Source: Plantactinospora sp. KBS50 (GTDB taxonomy: Bacteria; Actinomycetota; Actinomycetes; Mycobacteriales; Micromonosporaceae). From it: DNA of 64,000 bases. The notes below the pieces were generated by a model, which was not told where the DNA came from, made no database searches, and was given only the letters and a program-made list of their open reading frames with translations. The translations under genes were made by a program, and so were the position numbers. The stretch covers positions 1,550,001 through 1,614,000 of the forward strand of contig NZ_CP022961.1 in assembly GCF_002285795.1 (NCBI RefSeq). Reading direction: 5' to 3'. Position 1 is the first letter of the stretch, and every line of letters begins with the position of its first letter. Positions 1 through 8,671 of the stretch are shown here, piece after piece.

Positions 1-233
1 ACCCGCCGGTCGCCCAGGAAGACCTCGTACGTCGTGGCGCTGTCCGGGGCCAGCCCTTCGACCACCACCAGCGCGTAGTGGTGCCCGTACACGGTGAAGG
101 TCTCCGCCGTGCCGGCCGCCCCGTCCGGGGTGCCGACCCGGACCGGCGTGGGCACGCTGGTCTCCACCCAGATCGTGGCCCGGGTGCCGACCACCCGCCG
201 CAGCACCGGACCGATCAGCAGCTCCGGTGTCAC
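1..233 (-). CDS. PhoD-like alkaline phosphatase, N-terminal part (cut by window edge)
   Basis: Only the first 77 codons are present; the gene continues left of the window. The minus-strand reading from GTG 233 begins V-T-P-E-L-L-I-G-P-V-L-R and continues with T-I-W-V-E-T and later Y-A-L-V-V-V-E-G-L-A-P-D-S. This beta-sandwich pattern is typical of the N-terminal domain of PhoD-like phosphatases/metallophosphoesterases in actinobacteria. The metal-binding catalytic domain is outside the window, so activity cannot be checked. It is transcribed divergently from ftsY. An in-frame start further upstream cannot be excluded, because the frame stays open there. Confidence 0.6.
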   Translation of the reverse strand, partial: MTPELLIGPVLRRVVGTRATIWVETSVPTPVRVGTPDGAAGTAETFTVYGHHYALVVVEGLAPDSATTYEVFLGDRR

Positions 234-418
234 GGGCGCGCGGTCCCTGCGCCGCTGGGGCGACGGACGTGGCGCATGGCAGAACCTCCGCGACGATGGG
301 GAGCCGGCCGACGAAACCGCTGGCTCGGCAAGGCTACTCGGAGGACGAGGGGCCGCTTCCGCCCGCCGCCGGTGCGCCCGGTGGGACGCGGCGGCGGGCA
401 TCTGTCAGGATTCCGGGC

Positions 419-1645
419 ATGGAATACCTCGTCCTCGCTCTGGTCCTGCTCGGCGTGCTGGCGCTCGCCACGCTCGGTCTGGTGGTACCCCGGTTGCGGC
501 GCCGCCCGCAGCCGCCACTGCCGGAGACGGAGGTCGACACCCGCGCCGAGGAGGACCTGGCAGGTCCGCCGGTGGAGGCGGGCGAGGCGGACCGCACCGG
601 TACGACGGTGCAGGAACCCCCGGTGCTCTACCCGCCGGAGACCGAGCCGCCGCTGGTCGCCCCGCCGGAGACCGTCGAGGCGCCGCCGCTGGAGCGGCCC
701 GAGCCCACCGCCGGCCGGCTGGTCCGGCTCCGCGGCCGGCTGTCCCGGTCGCAGAGCGTCTTCGGCCGCGGCCTGCTGGGCCTGCTCGCCCGGGACCGGC
801 TGGACGAGGACACCTGGGAGGAGATCGAGGACAGCCTGATCGGCGCGGACGTCGGCGTCGAGGCGACCCGGGAGATCGTCGACCGGCTGCGCGAGCGGAC
901 CCGGGTGCTCGGCACGCGCAGCGGCACCGAGTTGCGCGCCCTGCTCGCCGCCGAGCTGGTGAACGCGCTCGACCCCGGCCTGGACCGGTCGCTGCGGGCC
1001 ACCCCGCACGACGGCACCCCGGGGGTGGTGCTGGTGGTCGGCGTGAACGGCGCCGGCAAGACCACCACCTGCGGGAAGATCGCCCGGGTCCTGATCGCGG
1101 ACGGTCGTACCGTGGTGCTGGGTGCCGCGGACACGTTCCGGGCGGCGGCGGCCGACCAGCTCGCGACCTGGGCCGGTCGGGTCGGCGCCGAGGTGGTGCG
1201 CGGACCGGAGCGGGCCGACCCGGCCAGCGTGGCGTTCGACGCCGTCCGGCGCGGCGCCGACAGCGGCGTGGACACCGTGCTCATCGACACCGCCGGCCGG
1301 CTGCAGAACAAGGTCGGCCTGATGGACGAGCTGGGCAAGGTCAAGCGGGTGGTCGAGAAGCACGGGCCGATCGACGAGACACTGCTGATCCTGGACGCCA
1401 CCACCGGGCAGAACGGCCTGGAGCAGGCGCGGGTCTTCACCGAGGTGGTGGACGTCACCGGGGTGGTGCTCACCAAGCTCGACGGCACGGCCAAGGGCGG
1501 CATCGTGATCGCCGTGCAGCGCCGGCTGGGCATCCCGGTCAAGCTGGTCGGGCTGGGCGAGGGACCGGACGACCTGGCGCCGTTCGAGCCCAGCCAGTTC
1601 GTCGACGCGTTGCTCGGCACCGAGCCGCTGGCCCCGGGCGCGTAG
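419..1645 (+). CDS. ftsY: Signal recognition particle receptor FtsY
   Basis: SRP receptor GTPase (408 aa), which docks ribosome–SRP complexes at the membrane with Ffh (also in this window at 10752). The start is ATG 419, giving an N-terminal membrane helix (residues 1-23, hydrophobic) then an Arg cluster and an acidic, proline-rich linker (about 30-110). The NG domain follows: the G1 P-loop G-V-N-G-A-G-K-T-T lies at about residues 208-216. Further on are D-T-A-G-R and T-K-L-D-G-T-A-K-G-G, the usual SRP-GTPase signatures. An in-frame start at 227 exists, but it would put 64 non-family residues in front of the membrane helix. Position upstream of amt-glnB-glnD matches the mycobacterial order. 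Confidence 0.96.
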   Translation: MEYLVLALVLLGVLALATLGLVVPRLRRRPQPPLPETEVDTRAEEDLAGPPVEAGEADRTGTTVQEPPVLYPPETEPPLVAPPETVEAPPLERPEPTAGRLVRLRGRLSRSQSVFGRGLLGLLARDRLDEDTWEEIEDSLIGADVGVEATREIVDRLRERTRVLGTRSGTELRALLAAELVNALDPGLDRSLRATPHDGTPGVVLVVGVNGAGKTTTCGKIARVLIADGRTVVLGAADTFRAAAADQLATWAGRVGAEVVRGPERADPASVAFDAVRRGADSGVDTVLIDTAGRLQNKVGLMDELGKVKRVVEKHGPIDETLLILDATTGQNGLEQARVFTEVVDVTGVVLTKLDGTAKGGIVIAVQRRLGIPVKLVGLGEGPDDLAPFEPSQFVDALLGTEPLAPGA

Positions 1646-1722
1646 CCTCGGTGGCCAGCGATCAGCGCGCCGGCACCTGGCGTGAGCCGAGTGACCGGGC
1701 GCCCCGCCTGGGGAGGCCGTAC

Positions 1723-2511
1723 GTGACCGCGCAGGAGATCCCGCTGCACGGCGGAAACGTGAGTACCGTCGTGCGGGTCGGCGACACGGTGCGCCGCAAC
1801 GTCGGACCGTGGACCCCCGCCGTGCACGCGTTGCTCCGGCACCTGGAGTACGTCGGGTTCACCGGCTCGCCCCGGGCGCTGGGGATGGACGAGCGCAACC
1901 GGGAGGTGCTGTCGTACCTGGAGGGGGAGTGCGGCGAGTATCCCCTCAAACCGCACTGGGTGACCGACGAGGCGCTGGTCACGGTGGCCACCATGCTGCG
2001 GATGTTCCACGACGCGCAGTACGGCTTCGTGCCGCCGCCGAACGCGGTGTGGCGCTCGTTCGGGCCGCCGCCGCCGGACACCGAGGTGATCTGTCATCAC
2101 GACGCCGCGCCGCACAACGTCATCTGGCGGCCGGACGGCACCCTCGCCCTGATCGACTTCGACCTGGCCTCGCCCGGTGCCCGGATCTACGACGTCGCGT
2201 ACGCGGCCTGGACCTGGGTGCCGCTGTTCAGCGACCGGGACTCGTTCACGCTGGGCTGGAAGCGGCCGGACCGGCCGCGCCGGTTGCGGCTGTTCGCCGA
2301 CGCGTACGGGCTGATCCCGCGGGACAGGCACCGGTTGGTCCGCACGATGCGCAAGCGGATCGTGGACCATGTCGAGGGGATCCGCCGGATGGCGGCGGCC
2401 GGCGATCCGGCGTTCGTCCGGATCGTGCACAAGGGCCACCTGCGCCGGCCGATGCGCGACCTGCGGCTGCTGGACTACGAACGGCACACCCTGGAGTGGG
2501 CGCTGCGGTAG
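1723..2511 (+). CDS. Aminoglycoside phosphotransferase (APH)-family kinase
   Basis: A 262-aa protein of the APH/choline kinase fold. The Brenner motif H-H-D-A-A-P-H-N-V-I-W supplies the catalytic Asp and metal-binding Asn, and I-D-F-D is the downstream metal-binding aspartate. A conserved aromatic stretch (Y-A-A-W-T-W-V-P-L) follows, as in many actinobacterial APH-like proteins. GTG 1723 is preferred because a GGGGAGG ribosome-binding site ends 5-6 nt upstream; an earlier in-frame GTG at 1651 lacks one. The substrate is unknown and resistance should not be assumed. The gene sits between ftsY and amt, which are closer together in the mycobacterial arrangement, so it is probably a lineage-specific insertion. 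Confidence 0.85.
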   Translation: MTAQEIPLHGGNVSTVVRVGDTVRRNVGPWTPAVHALLRHLEYVGFTGSPRALGMDERNREVLSYLEGECGEYPLKPHWVTDEALVTVATMLRMFHDAQYGFVPPPNAVWRSFGPPPPDTEVICHHDAAPHNVIWRPDGTLALIDFDLASPGARIYDVAYAAWTWVPLFSDRDSFTLGWKRPDRPRRLRLFADAYGLIPRDRHRLVRTMRKRIVDHVEGIRRMAAAGDPAFVRIVHKGHLRRPMRDLRLLDYERHTLEWALR

Positions 2512-2580
2512 CACCCGGCTGCCCGGGCGGCGGATAATGCGGTGCAGCCGCCCGGACCCGCGGCGTAGGGTGCCGGCACC

Positions 2581-4020
2581 GTGAGCAGAATCGTCGACGC
2601 CGTCGTGCCGCCCCGGCTCGGCACCGGCTACCGCTGGTTGCTCGCCTCGTCGTGGGCCACGAACCTCGGCGACGGCATCGCCGTGGCGGCCGGGCCGTTG
2701 CTGGTGGCGGCGTTGACCGACAACCCGTTCCTGGTCTCGCTGGCCGCCCTGCTGCGCTGGGCGCCGCCGCTGGTGTTCGGCCTGTACGCCGGTGTGCTGT
2801 CCGACCGGCTCGACCGGCGGCGCATCGTGCTGACCGCCGACTCGGTCCGGGCCCTCGTGCTCGCCGCGCTGGTGGCGCTGCTGGTCACCGGCACGGACTC
2901 GGTGGCGCTGGCCCTGCTCGCACTGGGGCTGTTGGCCAGCGCCGAGGTCTTCGCCGACAACACGTCCATGACGCTGGCGCCGATGCTCGTGCGCCGGGAC
3001 GATCTCGCGGTCGCCAACGCGCGGTTGCAGACCGGCTTCATCACGCTGAACCAACTGGCCGGGCCGGCCGTCGGCGCCGCGCTGTTCGCGGCCGGCCGGG
3101 CCTGGCCGTTCGCGACCGAGGCGGTCCTGGTGGCGGCCGGCGCGCTGCTGGTGTCGCGGATCGTCCTGCCGCCGCACGGCCGGGTGGCGGCGCCGGACGC
3201 GCCGGTGCCGCCGGCCGGGCCGGTGGCCGCGGGGGATCCGCCGCTGCCGCCGACCGGGCCGGTGGCCGCGGGGGATGCGCCGGTGGCGGCGGCCGCGCCG
3301 CACACGGTGTTCCGGGACATCGCCGAGGGCATCCGGTGGACGGTCCGGCACCCGGCCGTCCGGACGCTGTGCCTGACGATCCTGATCTTCAACCTCACCT
3401 TCGGCGCGGCCTGGTCGGTGCTGGTCCTGTACGCGCAGCGCCAACTGGGGCTGGGCGCCGTCGGGTTCGGGCTGCTCACCACGGTCTCGGCGGTCGGCGG
3501 CCTGTTCGGTACGGCGATCTACGGCTGGCTGACCCGGCGGATGAGCCTGGGCAACATCATGCGGGCCGGGCTGATCATCGAGACGCTCACCCACCTCGCC
3601 CTGGCGGTCACCACCGTGCCGTGGCTGGCCCTGCTGGTCTTCTTCGTCTTCGGGGCGCACGCGTTCGTCTGGGGGACGACGTCGATCACCATCCGGCAGC
3701 GGGCCGTACCGACCGAGTTGCAGGGGCGGGTCACCAGCGTCAACACGGTGAGCGTCTACGGTGGGCTGGTCGTCGGCTCGGCCCTCGGCGGGACGCTGGC
3801 CACCCACTACGGCATCACGGCACCGTTCTGGTTCGCCTTCGTCGGCTCGGCCGCCTTCGTCCTGCTGCTCTGGCGGGAGCTGACCAGGATCGCGTACCCC
3901 GACGAACGTCCCGGGCGTGTCGACCGGACGGGTTCGGCCGCCGACCGGATGGCCGGAGATCCCGGCCGGATGGCCGCAGGACCGGAGGAAACGGTCGTGA
4001 GCAGGGAAATCGACGCCTGA
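2581..4020 (+). CDS. MFS efflux transporter (MFS_3 / EntS-like)
   Basis: A 479-aa major facilitator protein in the cytoplasmic membrane. The N-terminal half carries the MFS motif A region (V-L-S-D-R-L-D-R-R-R at about 78-87), placing it with the MFS_3 drug/siderophore-export type. The two six-helix halves are joined by a Pro/Ala/Gly-rich cytoplasmic linker (about residues 200-240) containing a near-repeat of P-x-G-P-V-A-A-G-D, which is unusually low in complexity. The tail after helix 12 is hydrophilic and also repetitive (D-R-M-A-G-D-P-G-R-M-A). Start GTG 2581. The substrate cannot be inferred; the neighbouring APH-type kinase is co-oriented 69 nt upstream. Confidence 0.85.
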   Translation: MSRIVDAVVPPRLGTGYRWLLASSWATNLGDGIAVAAGPLLVAALTDNPFLVSLAALLRWAPPLVFGLYAGVLSDRLDRRRIVLTADSVRALVLAALVALLVTGTDSVALALLALGLLASAEVFADNTSMTLAPMLVRRDDLAVANARLQTGFITLNQLAGPAVGAALFAAGRAWPFATEAVLVAAGALLVSRIVLPPHGRVAAPDAPVPPAGPVAAGDPPLPPTGPVAAGDAPVAAAAPHTVFRDIAEGIRWTVRHPAVRTLCLTILIFNLTFGAAWSVLVLYAQRQLGLGAVGFGLLTTVSAVGGLFGTAIYGWLTRRMSLGNIMRAGLIIETLTHLALAVTTVPWLALLVFFVFGAHAFVWGTTSITIRQRAVPTELQGRVTSVNTVSVYGGLVVGSALGGTLATHYGITAPFWFAFVGSAAFVLLLWRELTRIAYPDERPGRVDRTGSAADRMAGDPGRMAAGPEETVVSREIDA

Positions 4021-4044
4021 GCGACGAGCGGACTTCACAGGTTC

Positions 4045-4093
4045 GAAACAATCGGTGACCAGTGCGAAACATCCCGGGGACCGCGCCCGAAAC
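4045..4093 (+). promoter_or_regulatory. GlnR box upstream of amt-glnB-glnD
   Basis: The sequence reads GAAAC (4045-4049), N5, GTGAC (4055-4059), N6, GAAAC (4066-4070), N6, GGGAC (4077-4081), N7, GAAAC (4089-4093). The GTnAC-n6-GAAAC arrangement is the established actinobacterial GlnR operator. GlnR is known to activate amtB-glnK-glnD operons under nitrogen limitation in Streptomyces and mycobacteria. The box lies 85-133 nt before the amt start, a usual distance for activation. GlnR itself is not encoded in the window. Confidence 0.82.
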
Positions 4094-4177
4094 AGGGGGC
4101 GGGAAAGCTTCCCGCAACCGGCGGACGGGCGACGCTGCCCCGACCTGGGAGGAGACCTTCACCGATAGGAGGCCAGC

Positions 4178-5590
4178 GTGCCTGAGGCGACGATCGATAC
4201 CGGCCACACCGCGTGGCTGCTCGTGTCGACTGCGCTTGTCCTGTTGATGACGCCCGGTCTGGCGCTGTTCTACGGCGGACTGAACCGGGCCAAGGGCGTT
4301 CTCAACATGATGCTGATGAGCTTCAGCACCATCGGGTTGATCTCGGTGCTCTGGCTCATTTATGGGTTCTCGCTCGCGTTTGGCAGTAATGACAGCGAGG
4401 GCACGAACAACATCATTGGTAGTTTCACCCAATACCTGGGGACGAAGACGTTCCCTGAGGAACTGTGGGGCGCCGCCGCCGACAACCCCAGCGGGATCGG
4501 CATCCCCACGTACGTCTTCCTGGCGTTCCAGCTCACCTTCGCGGTGATCACCGTCGCGCTGATCAGCGGGGCGATCTCGGACCGTGCCAAGTTCGGCGGC
4601 TGGATGCTGTTCGCATTCGGTTGGTTCACGATCGTCTACGTACCGGTGGCGCACTGGGTCTGGGGCGGTGGCTGGATCGGTTCCCAGCTGCACGCACTCG
4701 ACTTCGCCGGTGGTACGGCGGTGCACATCAACGCCGGTGCCGCGGCGTTGGCCGTGGCCATCGTGGTGGGCAAGCGGATCGGCTGGCCGAAGGACAGCTT
4801 CAAGCCGCACAACGTGCCGTTCGTGGCACTCGGTGCCGGTCTGCTGTGGTTCGGCTGGTTCGGCTTCAACGCCGGCTCGGAGCTGACCGTCGACTCGGTC
4901 ACCGGCCTGGCCTTCATCAACACCCAGGTCGCCACGGCAGCCGCACTGGTCGGCTGGATCGTCGTGGAGTGGCTGCGGGACGGCAAGCCGACCCTGGTCG
5001 GTGCGTCCTCCGGAGCGGTGGCGGGCCTCGTTGCCATCACCCCGGCCTGTGGCTTCATCGCGCCGTACTCCGCGGTGCTGCTCGGTCTGGTCGCCGGCGT
5101 GCTCTGCGCACTGGCGGTCGGCCTGAAGTACCGGCTCGGCTTCGATGACTCGCTCGACGTGGTCGGCGTGCACTTCGTCGGCGGGTGGATCGGCTCCCTC
5201 TGGCTCGGTCTGTTCGCCACGAACCAGGTCAACTCGGCCATCGGCGACGGGATCGGGGCATCGGACGGCCTCTTCTACGGCGGCGGGCTGACCCAGCTCG
5301 GCCGTCAGGCCGCGGCGAGCGCCTCGGTGACGGTCTGGTCGTTCGGCGTGGCACTGGTGCTCGCCTGGGTGGTCGCCAAGACCGTCGGCTTCCGGGTCTC
5401 GGCCGAGGCCGAGGTCGACAGCATCGACATCGCCGAGCACGCGGAGAGCGGCTACGACCTGTCCAACGCAGGTGGTGGCGGTGCCGGGGCGTTCGCGCTC
5501 GCCGGCATCGGTGCGGCGCCGGACGGGCGGGCCGAGGAATCGGCCGTCTCGGAGGACGGCGCCGGAGTTGCTGAAAAGGTCCGCGGTTAA
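4178..5590 (+). CDS. amt: Ammonium transporter Amt
   Basis: Ammonium channel of the Amt/Mep/Rh family (470 aa, about 11 membrane helices) that imports ammonium and is blocked by PII. The N-terminus (W-L-L-V-S-T-A-L-V-L-L-M-T-P-G-L-A-L-F-Y-G-G) is the family hallmark. The D-F-A-G-G-T-A-V-H-I-N-A-G motif at about residue 176 carries the first pore histidine, and V-G-V-H-F-V-G-G-W near 330 the second. The cytoplasmic tail is acidic and Gly/Ala-rich. GTG 4178 has a strong AGGAGG 5 nt upstream. It is first gene of amt-glnB-glnD, preceded by a GlnR box, so nitrogen-limited induction is expected. Confidence 0.96.
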   Translation: MPEATIDTGHTAWLLVSTALVLLMTPGLALFYGGLNRAKGVLNMMLMSFSTIGLISVLWLIYGFSLAFGSNDSEGTNNIIGSFTQYLGTKTFPEELWGAAADNPSGIGIPTYVFLAFQLTFAVITVALISGAISDRAKFGGWMLFAFGWFTIVYVPVAHWVWGGGWIGSQLHALDFAGGTAVHINAGAAALAVAIVVGKRIGWPKDSFKPHNVPFVALGAGLLWFGWFGFNAGSELTVDSVTGLAFINTQVATAAALVGWIVVEWLRDGKPTLVGASSGAVAGLVAITPACGFIAPYSAVLLGLVAGVLCALAVGLKYRLGFDDSLDVVGVHFVGGWIGSLWLGLFATNQVNSAIGDGIGASDGLFYGGGLTQLGRQAAASASVTVWSFGVALVLAWVVAKTVGFRVSAEAEVDSIDIAEHAESGYDLSNAGGGGAGAFALAGIGAAPDGRAEESAVSEDGAGVAEKVRG

Positions 5591-5597
5591 CGTCTGA

Positions 5598-5954
<357 letters not shown>

Positions 5955-6030
5955 GACCTGGCCCGATGCGTGCTGGTAGTTGGCCCGTGAAGGGCCCGGC
6001 CACCGTACGACCGGGACCCGGTAACCCCGG

Positions 6031-8538
6031 ATGCCGCCGGTGACCGGGGAGAGCGCGTCACCCCTGGCCGATTCGGCCGACGCGCACTCCCCGGCCGGCG
6101 GCGCCGGGAGCATCGGCGCCGCCGCCCGTGCCAAGCGGGCGGCGGCGTTCGACGCATGGCTGGCCGGCCTGCTCCCGCCGGAACTGCCCGGGGTGGCGCT
6201 GCTGGCCGTCGGCGGGCTGGGGCGCCGGGAGTGCGCCCCGCACGGCGACCTCGACCTGGTGCTGCTGCACGCCGGCGTACCGGACGTCGCCGACCTGGCC
6301 GCGTCGCTCTGGTACCCGATCTGGGACGCCCGCCACGGCCTCGACCACTCCGTCCGGACCGTGCCCGAGGCGCTGTCCGTGGCGCACGACGACCCGAAGG
6401 TGGCGCTCGGCCTGCTCGACGCCCGCCACCTGGCCGGGGATCGCACCCTTTCCGACCGGCTGATCCCGGCCGCCGCCGACCTGTGGCGGCGCACGGCCCC
6501 CCGCCGGCTGGCCGGCCTGCGGGAACTCACCGAGGCACGCTGGGCGGCCCACGGCGAACTGGCCTTCCTGCTGGAGGGCGACCTGAAGGAGTCCGCCGGC
6601 GGGCTGCGGGACGTGGCCGTGCTGCGGGCGATCGGCCGGGCCGGCGCGGTGGACGCCCTGCGACCCGCCGTCCGCGCCGCCCACCTGCGGCTGCTGGACA
6701 CCCGCGACGCGCTGCACGTGGCCACCGGCCGGCGGGTGGACCGCCTGGTGGCCCAGGAACGAGCGGCCGTGGCGGAACTGCTGGACCTGCGCCAACACCC
6801 GCCCGGCGGCACCGACCCCGGCCCGGCCGGACCGGGGGAACCCGCGGCCGGCGGCACCGCGTCGCGGCTCGGGGTGGCCGCCGCGGAGTCGCGGCTGGGA
6901 GTGGCTGCCGCGGAGTCGCGGCTCGGGGTGGCTGCCGCGGAGTCGCGGCTCGGGGTGGCCGCCGCCGACGGGCGGGGCGGCGTCGACAACGTGGGCGACG
7001 TGCTGCTGCGCCGGGTGGCCGGCGACGCCCGGACCATCCGGCACGCCCTCGACGACGCCTGGCGGGCGGTGGACCGGCTGCTGCTGGCGCGCAGCCGGGG
7101 CCTCGCCGTCCCGCGGGCGGACGGGCGGCCGGGCCGCGGCACCTACCCGGCGACCGGGCCGGCGCGCCGCCCGGTGGCGCCGGACGTGGTGGAGCAGGAC
7201 GGCGAGCTGGTGCTGGCGCGTACCGCCATCGGGCCGCGACCCGACCCGAGCCTGTCGCTGCGGGTGGCCGCGGCCGCGGCCACCCACCGCCTGCCGATCG
7301 CCCGGGCCACCTGCGAGTGGCTGGCCGCGTACGCCCCGCCGATGCCGACGCCGTGGCCCGCCGCCGCCCGGTCGGCCCTGTTCCGGCTGCTCGGCGCGGG
7401 CGACGGGCTGGTGTCCACCTGGGAGACCTGCGACCGGTACGGCCTGGTCGACGGGTGGCTGCCGGAGTGGCCGCGGCTGCGCAGCCTGCCGCAGCACAAC
7501 CCGGTGCACCTGTTCACCCTCGACCGGCACCTGGTGGTCACCGTGGCCGAGGCCGGCCGGTACGCCCGCGAGGTGGACCGTCCCGACCTGCTGCTGCTCG
7601 GCGCCCTGCTGCACGACATCGGCAAGGGTCTGCCCGGGGGAGAACACAGCAGCACCGGAGCGCCGGTCGCGGCCGCCGTCGCCACCCGGCTCGGGTTGCC
7701 GGACACCGACGTGGCCACGGTGGAACGGCTGGTCCGGTGCCATCTGCTGCTGCCCGACGTGGCGACCCGGCGGGACCTGGCCGATCCGGTCACCATCGCG
7801 GGCGTCGCCGAGGCGGTCGGCGACGTCGGCACGTTGGCCCTGCTGCACGGGCTGGTCCGCGCCGACGCCCGGGCCACCGGGCCGGCGGCCTGGTCGGACT
7901 GGAAGGCCCGGCTGATCGCCGAGCTGGTCGACCGGGTGCGCCTCGCGCTGGACACCGGGGAGCTGCCGGCGCCGCCGGAGCCGGATCCGGAGCTGGTGGC
8001 CGGCGCGTTGCCGGCGGTGCGGGTGACCGGGGACGAGGTGATGGTGGCCGCGGCCGACCGGCGGGGGCTGCTCGCCGCGGTCGCCGGGTGCCTGGCGGCA
8101 CACCGGCTGGAGGTGCTCACCGCGGACGCCTCCGTGGTGGCCGGCCGGGCGCTCGTGCGGTGCCGGGTCCAACCCCGCTACGGCAGCCCGCCGGAGCCCG
8201 CGGCGCTCGCCACCGACCTGCGCCGGGCGATGGACGGCGACGAATCGGTCACCCGGCGGCTGCGGATCCGCGCCGCGCCATCGTCGGGCGCCGCGCCCCG
8301 GGTGGTCTGGCACCGCGGTGCCGCCACCGACGCCACCGTGCTGGAACTGCGCGCCGCCGACAGCGCCGGTCTGCTGCACCGGGTCACCGCGGCGCTGGAC
8401 GCCGCCGGCACGGTGGTGCGGGCGGCCCGGGTGAGCACCCTGGGCGCCGACGTGGTGGACGCGTTCTACCTGGAGGGGGACTGGTCGGCCGCGCCGGACC
8501 GGTCCCGGGTCGAGGCCGCCGTCCTGGCCGCCGTCTGA
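6031..8538 (+). CDS. glnD: PII nucleotidyltransferase / removing enzyme GlnD
   Basis: Bifunctional enzyme (835 aa) that adds and removes the nucleotidyl group on PII. The nucleotidyltransferase site is G-G-L-G-R-R-E ... G-D-L-D-L-V-L-L at about residues 61-80. The HD hydrolase motif L-H-D-I-G-K-G starts near residue 527. Two C-terminal ACT-like glutamine-sensing modules follow (about 670-735 and 765-835). Between the nucleotidyltransferase and HD regions lies an insert with four tandem copies of a nine-residue unit (annotated separately), in a region that is normally variable. In actinobacteria GlnD adenylylates PII; whether this one does is inferred from the family. Confidence 0.95.
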   Translation: MPPVTGESASPLADSADAHSPAGGAGSIGAAARAKRAAAFDAWLAGLLPPELPGVALLAVGGLGRRECAPHGDLDLVLLHAGVPDVADLAASLWYPIWDARHGLDHSVRTVPEALSVAHDDPKVALGLLDARHLAGDRTLSDRLIPAAADLWRRTAPRRLAGLRELTEARWAAHGELAFLLEGDLKESAGGLRDVAVLRAIGRAGAVDALRPAVRAAHLRLLDTRDALHVATGRRVDRLVAQERAAVAELLDLRQHPPGGTDPGPAGPGEPAAGGTASRLGVAAAESRLGVAAAESRLGVAAAESRLGVAAADGRGGVDNVGDVLLRRVAGDARTIRHALDDAWRAVDRLLLARSRGLAVPRADGRPGRGTYPATGPARRPVAPDVVEQDGELVLARTAIGPRPDPSLSLRVAAAAATHRLPIARATCEWLAAYAPPMPTPWPAAARSALFRLLGAGDGLVSTWETCDRYGLVDGWLPEWPRLRSLPQHNPVHLFTLDRHLVVTVAEAGRYAREVDRPDLLLLGALLHDIGKGLPGGEHSSTGAPVAAAVATRLGLPDTDVATVERLVRCHLLLPDVATRRDLADPVTIAGVAEAVGDVGTLALLHGLVRADARATGPAAWSDWKARLIAELVDRVRLALDTGELPAPPEPDPELVAGALPAVRVTGDEVMVAAADRRGLLAAVAGCLAAHRLEVLTADASVVAGRALVRCRVQPRYGSPPEPAALATDLRRAMDGDESVTRRLRIRAAPSSGAAPRVVWHRGAATDATVLELRAADSAGLLHRVTAALDAAGTVVRAARVSTLGADVVDAFYLEGDWSAAPDRSRVEAAVLAAV
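6862..6969 (+). repeat. Four in-frame 27-bp tandem repeats inside glnD
   Basis: Copies start at 6862, 6889, 6916 and 6943. Each encodes S-R-L-G-V-A-A-A-E (the last ends A-D). They differ by only a few bases, so the expansion is recent. The length is a multiple of three and the reading frame is kept. Confidence 0.95.
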
Positions 8539-8671
8539 CCGGCCCGCCGACCGGTACGTCAGCGGACGTACCCTGGGTGCCGCCCGGTGGCCGACGCGGC
8601 CGGACGGGTCGGAGCGCGACGCTTGGGGACATGACCGAGACCACCGACCGAGCGCGCCCGGACCGGGCGGC

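Noticed and set aside
628-4038. Very long minus-strand open frame (over 1100 codons) opposite ftsY and the MFS gene
   Set aside because: It is the complement of well-supported genes. Its translation is Arg/Pro/Gly-rich without domains, a usual artefact of high G/C DNA.
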